The notes beneath the pieces are model-generated. The model did not search any database. It saw only the letters and a program-made list of their open reading frames with translations, and was not told where the DNA came from. This document shows, piece after piece, positions 5,956 to 6,740 of a stretch of DNA of 6,740 bases. The stretch is from JBAZTO01 sp041661865 (lineage in GTDB: Bacteria > Planctomycetota > Phycisphaerae > SM23-33), in contig JBAZTO010000085.1 in assembly GCA_041661865.1 (NCBI GenBank), positions 1 to 6,740 of the forward strand, read 5' to 3'. How positions within the stretch are numbered: the stretch's first letter is position 1; every line of letters starts with the position of its first letter. The position numbers and the translations under genes are program-made.

Positions 5956-6740
5956 TCACTGTCCTTGACGTAGTGCTTGCGTCGCCATTTCGAGATTCTT
6001 GCGGGCTTGAGGATAATCGGGCCGCAGCCGCAGCGCCTCCTGGAAGTGGGGAACGGCCTGGGAGAATCGGCCGAGCTGGCACAGGGCCGAGCCCAGGTTG
6101 TTGTGGGCGTCAGCTAACTGCGGGTTCAGCCGCAGCGCCTCCTGGTATTGGACAATGGCCTCGTCCATTCGGCCGGTGGCAGTGAAGGCGACGCCGAGAT
6201 TGTAGTGGGCCTCGGGGTAGTCCGGCCGCTGGCGCAGCGCTTCCTGGAAATGCCCAATGCCTTCGGAGAATCGGTCGAGCCGGCAGAGTGCGATGGCCAG
6301 GTTGTAGTGTGCTTCGGGGTACTCTGGACACAACCGCAGCGCTTCCTGATATTCCGCGACGGCCTCATTCAACCGGCCGACGGCGGCAAGGGTGATGCCC
6401 AGGTCATAGTGGGCATCGATGAAACCGGGGCACAATCGCACCGACTCCTGGAAGTAGGGAATGGCTTGGGGGAATTGGCCAAGCCGACGGAGGGCATTGG
6501 CCATGTTGTACTGGATGGGGGCAAAGTGGGGCCACAGTTGCAGTGCTTCGTCAAATTGGGCGACGGAATCGGGAACCCGGCCGGCATTATACAGAACGAG
6601 GCCCAGGTTATTGTGTGCCATCCAGCATCGCGGATTGCGCTCGATCGTCGTCTGGTAGAGTCGCTCGATGTCGGTGTACATGCGGCTCTGCCGCCAGGAG
6701 AGAACCCACAGCGTCGCCAGTAGCGCCAGCGCCAGGCCGT
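5956..6740 (-). CDS. Second TMTC-like membrane/TPR protein, C-terminal part only (5' end outside window)
   Basis: The frame is open to the right edge, giving 260 codons plus two bases. The visible part begins with the end of a membrane segment (GLALALLATLWVLSW), equivalent to residue 402 onward of the downstream copy. The same MYTDIERLYQ linker follows, then six complete 34-residue TPRs and the identical 17-residue tail. An internal ATG at 6681 exists, but it falls inside the conserved membrane-to-TPR junction and is not a credible start. Units 1-5 differ strongly from the other copy, while the last unit matches its last unit at 31 of 34 positions. If the unseen membrane half has the same length, the whole protein would have about 661 residues. 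The role would be that of its paralogue: a membrane-anchored, possibly GT-C-type enzyme with its own TPR surface. Confidence 0.85.
   Translation of the reverse strand, partial: GLALALLATLWVLSWRQSRMYTDIERLYQTTIERNPRCWMAHNNLGLVLYNAGRVPDSVAQFDEALQLWPHFAPIQYNMANALRRLGQFPQAIPYFQESVRLCPGFIDAHYDLGITLAAVGRLNEAVAEYQEALRLCPEYPEAHYNLAIALCRLDRFSEGIGHFQEALRQRPDYPEAHYNLGVAFTATGRMDEAIVQYQEALRLNPQLADAHNNLGSALCQLGRFSQAVPHFQEALRLRPDYPQARKNLEMATQALRQGQ
6010..6621 (-). repeat. Six-unit TPR-coding array, 102-bp period
   Basis: Six uninterrupted 34-codon units make up the array in the upstream paralogue. Compared with the other copy they are more varied: unit 2 begins PIQYNMANALRRLGQ and units 2 and 3 each carry a Cys before the closing Pro. 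Only the final unit and the first seven residues of unit 1 (MAHNNLG) clearly correspond to the other array. Confidence 0.9.

Noticed and set aside
4742..5968. A 408-codon open frame on the plus strand, antisense to the membrane half
   Set aside because: Its translation is a low-complexity mix of Arg, Gln, Glu and Pro, typical of a shadow of hydrophobic coding sequence. The opposite strand gives clear membrane and TPR motifs.

Overview
The window is GC-rich DNA that looks like a planctomycete or related PVC-group bacterium. This is inferred from the gene content: a formylglycine-type sulfatase, and large proteins that join a polytopic membrane half to a TPR array, a family common in Planctomycetes and Verrucomicrobia. 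No marker in the window fixes the taxon more closely, and no RNA gene, insertion sequence, CRISPR array or phage gene was seen.

Layout. The first 39 bases appear to be the 5' end of a leftward gene with a good ribosome binding site. A 318-base AT-richer spacer follows, with an inverted repeat and a plausible sigma70 promoter. Then come two rightward genes: a complete glycyl-tRNA synthetase of the single-chain type (358-1860) and a sulfatase (2000-3451). A 139-base spacer with a strong hairpin and a 10-base direct repeat separates them. The sulfatase converges on a leftward pair: a complete 763-residue membrane/TPR protein (3560-5851) and, 104 bases upstream of it, the C-terminal 260 codons of a paralogue (5956-6740) whose start lies outside the window.

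The glycyl-tRNA synthetase is a housekeeping enzyme and shows no functional link to its neighbours. The membrane/TPR proteins resemble TMTC-type GT-C proteins, so they may work on the outer face of the membrane on glycans or glycoproteins. The sulfatase acts on sulfate esters but lacks a visible export signal, so a shared pathway is only a guess.

The most interesting structure is the tandem paralogue pair. Their ends match closely, the middle of the TPR array has been remodelled, and they differ by exactly three 34-residue repeats (306 bases). DNA identity begins exactly at the stop codon at one end. At the other it is perfect for exactly 127 bases up to the last base of the window. That number suggests the window stops at an unresolved assembly repeat, so the copy number and the upstream gene's membrane half remain open.
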